Assembly: GCA_003427395.1 (NCBI GenBank)
Contig: BFEA01000476.1
Location: forward strand, 1,130,504-1,161,502
Direction of reading: 5' to 3'
Length of the DNA: 30,999 bases
From: Chara braunii
Taxonomy: Eukaryota > Streptophyta > Charophyceae > Charales > Characeae
Position numbers and translations under genes: made by a program. Of this stretch, positions 28,164-30,999 are shown piece by piece; position 1 is the stretch's first letter, and the number at the start of each line of letters is the position of its first letter. The notes under the pieces are model-generated. The model was not told where the DNA came from. It worked only from the letters and a program-made list of their open reading frames with translations, and did no database searches.

Positions 28164-28720
28164 GGAAACAAGTGGTGGGCAACCGCGAGCACGTGGGGAG
28201 TGCACCGGCCGGTGGGTCCGGCGGTCTCACGACCCAAAGCCCTCGGAGTTTCCGAGGACTGACTGAGCATGTTGGTGACACCATAGCTTTCGCGACGACC
28301 GAGCAAGGTGGGGCGGGTGAGGAGGGCACAGACGCTGCCATAGCTCGTGCGCTGCAAGGGAGGAAGCGAAAACGGGGTGAACTAACCTCGGGACCAGCAG
28401 TGCGAGGGCGCTCTTGCGGTACTACGCCCCTTCTGAAGATATGAATATTTTCTATACCCAGTCCCAGTGCCCAACTTGCATCTATACGGGCGGAACGGCG
28501 TGTGCAAATCATTTGCTTACCTGGGACCAAGGTGGGACAATTCTGGTACCACCAAATTGCTGTTACGGCCCAACTACTACCTACCCTGGCAAATCATGTG
28601 CATATGCAATTTTGCCTGTATTGTTTCTGGGCATGTGCATATTTTTTAGGTTCCCTACCAGGGGCCTGTGAGACAGGATAAGCAGATCGTTTAGCCCAAG
28701 GGGGAAAGTACTAAAGTTGT
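26915..28720. other. Intergenic, no gene supported
   Basis: Contains C-rich runs near 27710, a possible B-box (gagtttgaatcctg, 27823) without a good A-box, and a 30-nt poly(T) at 28133-28162. The 195-codon frame at 27857-28444 runs through the poly(T) and has low-complexity content, so it is not accepted. Confidence 0.55.
28133..28162. repeat. Poly(T) run, 30 nt
   Basis: Could be the tail of a minus-strand retroposon extending to the right, but no target-site duplication of the left flank was found. Confidence 0.9.
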
Positions 28721-28725
28721 GTAGT

Positions 28726-28761
28726 ACCACCAGTACACCCGGGCCTGGTGGTACTGGTGGT
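28726..28761. other. 10-bp inverted repeat around CCCGGG
   Basis: Arms accaccagta (28726-28735) and tactggtggt (28752-28761) are exact reverse complements with a 16-nt loop. Confidence 0.75.
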
Positions 28762-28864
28762 GCCTTACTGCGCGCCAAGCTTTTCCGAACCGCCAGCGAC
28801 ACACTTTCTTTCTTTTTTGGCTGGCACCGCCAGCCATTGTGGTCCGGCGGTAGGCCAAGCCTCC

Positions 28865-29058
28865 AAATTTTTTTTTTTAATTATTTTTTTCAAAACTTTG
28901 GACCATTTCTCGATTTATATGTGTCATCCTTCCTTGCGCAGGGCCATGCTAATACCCTCGATGTGGTGGGCCGGTGCTGCTTTGGCCGGGCCCCACCTAA
29001 TTTTGTGAAGGACGCCGGGCCTGGTTCCCGGAGGCTTTTAACGGATGTCCCGAAGGAC
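28865..29058 (-). pseudogene. U6 snRNA-derived retrocopy with replaced core
   Basis: Minus strand. 28953-28892 matches the 3' half of U6 snRNA (ATTAGCATGG, CTGCGCAAGG, ATGACAC, AAATCGAGAAATGGTCC) with few changes. 29058-29040 matches the U6 5' stem-loop (GTCCTTCGGGACATCCG). Between them, where U6 has about 27 nt including the ACAGAGA box, there are about 86 unrelated GC-rich nt. So the 5' splice-site-pairing element is gone and the copy cannot act in the spliceosome. An A-rich tail follows the 3' end (28891-28868 read in reverse). The flanks agcctccaaattt (28858-28870) and agcctccgaaaattt (29059-29073) look like an imperfect target duplication. This suggests retroposition, perhaps of a chimeric RNA. 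Confidence 0.75.
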
Positions 29059-29073
29059 AGCCTCCGAAAATTT

Positions 29074-29600
29074 CGTTGGTCACGAGTTGCGTGTTTTTTT
29101 TTTCTTTTTTCTTTTTAAAGGGCGATGGCCTTGAGACACTACTGTTACTCGATGGGGGTGGGGGAAGATGAATAGGGAGGCACAGTTACCGGCAAAATGC
29201 TCGGTCCTTGTGTTAGCCGGGCCCCCACCAGCGGCCCCAACCAGCGGCCCTAACCAGCGGCCCGAACCCTGCACCCTAAAACGCTAGGGCAAAGGGGCAA
29301 ACATGCCCTTACCCCCCTCCAACGACAGAGAGAGGTAACCTCCCTTCACCTAAGAGAGGTAGAAGCTATGCTTGCAGGGGCGGGTCCCCTGTATAGGCTT
29401 AGGAGTAGTGGTAGGTAGGTTCTGAAAATTCCATGATGACATATGGCAGAACGCCAGTTAGAGAAAGATCTGTGAGGTGAGAGAAAAATATATGGATGTC
29501 CCCTGATGAGGAGAAGGCAGCTTTTGAAAAAAAAAAAGAAGAAAAAAAAAAAAAAGATATTATCATTGAGCTGACCGGCCCCAAGCAATTCATTAGTAGT
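29074..29600. other. Non-coding, SINE-body fragment and minisatellite
   Basis: The part 29115-29260 resembles the body of the SINE-like element at 14314-14640 (shared 'ggaggcacagt' and 'gctcggtcct', followed by related 'gccgggc' words). A 14-bp minisatellite and an A-rich run (29526-29555) follow. No gene. Confidence 0.5.
29225..29268 (+). repeat. 14-bp minisatellite (ACCAGCGGCCC)
   Basis: Three copies of 'accagcggccc' plus a 3-nt variable linker. Confidence 0.85.
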
Positions 29601-29621
29601 TGGTTCTACCTGTCAAGTTCC

Positions 29622-29697
29622 ATCATCTGGATTCGAACACAGCACCTGGTCTGTATTTCAACAGTTCATGGGTGTACCCACTGAGCTAGGCTCTTGG
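29622..29697 (-). other. tRNA-like unit
   Basis: Minus strand: A-box TAGCTCAGTGGG (29688-29677) and B-box GTTCGAATCC (29638-29629). It shares the 13-mer ctgtatttcaaca (plus strand, 29651-29663) and the arrangement with the copy inside the RNF25-like gene. Downstream on the minus strand a T-rich stretch (complement of 29526-29555) could end Pol III transcription. Stems are poorly paired, so it is a tRNA-derived remnant. Confidence 0.6.
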
Positions 29698-29699
29698 GT

Positions 29700-30400
29700 A
29701 CGAGTTGGGTTTTCAGCAAGGGTGGGGCCGTGTACTGGAGGTATATAAACCACCAGAGTACCGTACTTGGGAGGCACTGCCACTTTTCTCTGGGGCTGGA
29801 AATGACATGACCTGCGATACGGAAACGAACGGGAGTGGGCCTCGCGCTGTATCTGCCCATTGTTCTAGCGAAAGATACATTCTCATTTTGCACAATTGGT
29901 GGGTACTGGAGCGAGGCCCAATGCCACGTCGGATTTTCCAACGGAATTAATTACATAATTACATACCTTTCACACAAACACACAATTTATGTTTATGTGT
30001 GGTACCCCGCGCGGCTGCGGAGGCGTCCCCATCGACCATCGCCGTCGCCCAATGCCCCATCGCCATCGCCATCGCCATCGCCAACGCTACCGTCTTCCTC
30101 CGAACACAACCACCCCTTATTTTGCCTGTACCGGACCGGAAATGTAGCTTTGATACATCCATTATCAGGGTGCGTTATGTTCGGGGGCAGGCGGTAGTGC
30201 AGAGGTCTGTCAGGGCTTCCCTGTGAGGAAGACGAAGGGAAGAGGAGGGGAGACAGGTGAGAGTGCAAAGGGAGGGGAGAAGTGAATCGAGAAGAGGGGA
30301 GAAGTGGGCGGGAGGAAGTAAGGGCGGCGTACTGACACTGGGATTTTTTCGACGGAATCGGGTCCGTTCTTAAGCTCAGATGCATCCACGAAAATCTTAG
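29700..30400. other. Intergenic, (GCCATC)n repeat, no gene supported
   Basis: Hexanucleotide repeat at about 30057-30083. Overlapping frames on both strands are by-products of that repeat and of the purine-rich DNA after 30220. Confidence 0.55.
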
Positions 30401-30439
30401 TGTTGGTGTGTCCAAACGCACGAAGCAGGCGAGAAAAAG

Positions 30440-30480
30440 GAGAAGGAGGAGGAGGAGGAGGAGGAGGAGGAGGAGGCGGA
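30440..30480. repeat. (GGA)n tract
   Basis: Run of GGA units in the purine-rich region upstream of the last gene. Confidence 0.9.
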
Positions 30481-30558
30481 GGAGAAGAAAGAGAAACATA
30501 ACTCCTAGGTGGGGAGAAGATAGGTAAACGGGATCAGCGGAAGTCGAGGAGGATGCGA

Positions 30559-30652
30559 GGCGGGAAGCAGGATTAGGCGGGAAACATAATCTGGCGGGAA
30601 GGAGAATTTGGCGGGAAACAGAATTTTGGCGGGAAACCGAATTTGGCGGGAA
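30559..30652 (+). promoter_or_regulatory. Six E2F-like GGCGGGAA motifs on a 17-bp period
   Basis: GGCGGGAA begins at 30559, 30576, 30593, 30610, 30628 and 30645; spacings 17, 17, 17, 18, 17. The last three read TTTGGCGGGAAA, a full match to the E2F/DP consensus. The array ends about 190 bp before the ATG at 30841. E2F control of the downstream gene is inferred; a plain minisatellite is the alternative. Confidence 0.6.
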
Positions 30653-30840
30653 AGAGCATTAGGAGAGGGCGAGGAAGAAAGATAGGGGAGTACAACGACA
30701 GAACGAGGAGGAGGAGGAGAGTACCGAAAGCAGCAAAAGAACAGATCAGCAGCAAAAGCAGAGGAGGAAAAGAGAAGGAGAAAGGAGAAGGGGGAAAGCA
30801 GATAAGAGATACACATCTACAAGAATTGGGAGAGGTAGGG

Positions 30841-30999
30841 ATGCTCTCGCTAAGAGTTCTTCGCAACACAGTTCGCGGCACCATACGGGCCCACCCCCCG
30901 TGTAATCTCCATGCCTGCGCACGTGCGCTAGCAGGATTTCAGTCCTCTGCGGTTTCAGCCGCCAAAGAAGGTACCCGCCTCCGCATCCTCACCCTTTGA
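30841..30999 (+). CDS. Possible first exon of a mitochondrion-targeted protein (partial)
   Basis: From ATG 30841 the frame reads MLSLRVLRNTVRGTIRAHP and continues for 42 residues without Asp or Glu but with five Arg (residues 5, 8, 12, 16, 28) and many Ser/Ala/Leu, the composition of a mitochondrial presequence; RALAGFQSS may hold the processing site. After KE (residue 43) AAG|GTACCC at 30970/30971 is a plausible splice donor. Without splicing the frame ends at TGA in the last three bases. The frame is open upstream to 30643 only from TTG, so ATG 30841 is preferred. The mature protein is outside the window and its identity is unknown. Confidence 0.45.
   Translation: MLSLRVLRNTVRGTIRAHPPCNLHACARALAGFQSSAVSAAKEGTRLRILTL

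Noticed and set aside
27857-28444. 195-codon plus-strand frame
   Set aside because: Runs through a 30-nt poly(T) giving poly-Phe; no motif, and competing frames overlap it on both strands.
29526-29555. A-rich run as a retroposon tail on the plus strand
   Set aside because: No upstream copy of the following sequence (gatattatcattgag) was found, and the run is interrupted.

Overview
The window looks like nuclear DNA of a plant-lineage eukaryote with a large, repeat-rich genome. A charophycean green alga of the Chara type is my best guess, because the reading frames of both reverse-transcriptase elements resemble families I associate with that genome. No tool was run, so the organism is inferred. 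There are no operons, ribosome binding sites or prokaryotic genes. Most of the sequence is decayed transposable elements, simple repeats (GA, GAA, TCA, TA, GGA) and short tandem duplications.

Layout. 1-1016: GA microsatellite and a purine-rich leader with five TTGACC (W-box core) motifs. 1017-6626 (+): a degenerate chromodomain-type Ty3/gypsy retrotransposon (gag, zinc knuckle, protease, RT, RNase H, integrase, chromodomain-like tail) broken by stops and frameshifts. Its 3' flank runs to about 7560. 7561-9470: intergenic and upstream DNA with GA tracts and a palindromic G-box. 9471-12503 (+): the one convincing complete gene, an RWD + RING-H2 E3 ubiquitin ligase of the RNF25 type with a very long low-complexity tail carrying a captured tRNA-like sequence. 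12504-15180: tandem duplications, a GA tract and a tRNA-derived SINE-like unit. 15683-19802 (-): a decayed Penelope-like RT element interrupted by a 312-bp poly(A)-tailed insertion with a perfect 17-bp target-site duplication. 19803-20694: assembly gap with GC-rich repetitive flanks. 20695-23650: non-coding repeats and a broken minus-strand coding remnant (about 22620-23070). 23943-26900: a probable 3-kb poly(A)-tailed insertion with a 14-bp target duplication, full of TCA repeats and a 430-bp internal duplication. 26915-30560: intergenic DNA with a U6 snRNA-derived retrocopy (28865-29058, minus) and another tRNA-like unit. 30559-30999: six E2F-like motifs on a 17-bp period, about 190 bp upstream of what looks like the first exon of a gene for a mitochondrion-targeted protein running off the window.

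The genes do not form a pathway. The two host loci (RNF25-like ligase, possible mitochondrial protein) are islands between transposon remains. The most informative structures are signatures of target-primed retroposition (target duplications, poly(A) tails, tRNA- and U6-derived bodies) and periodic motif arrays next to genes or elements.
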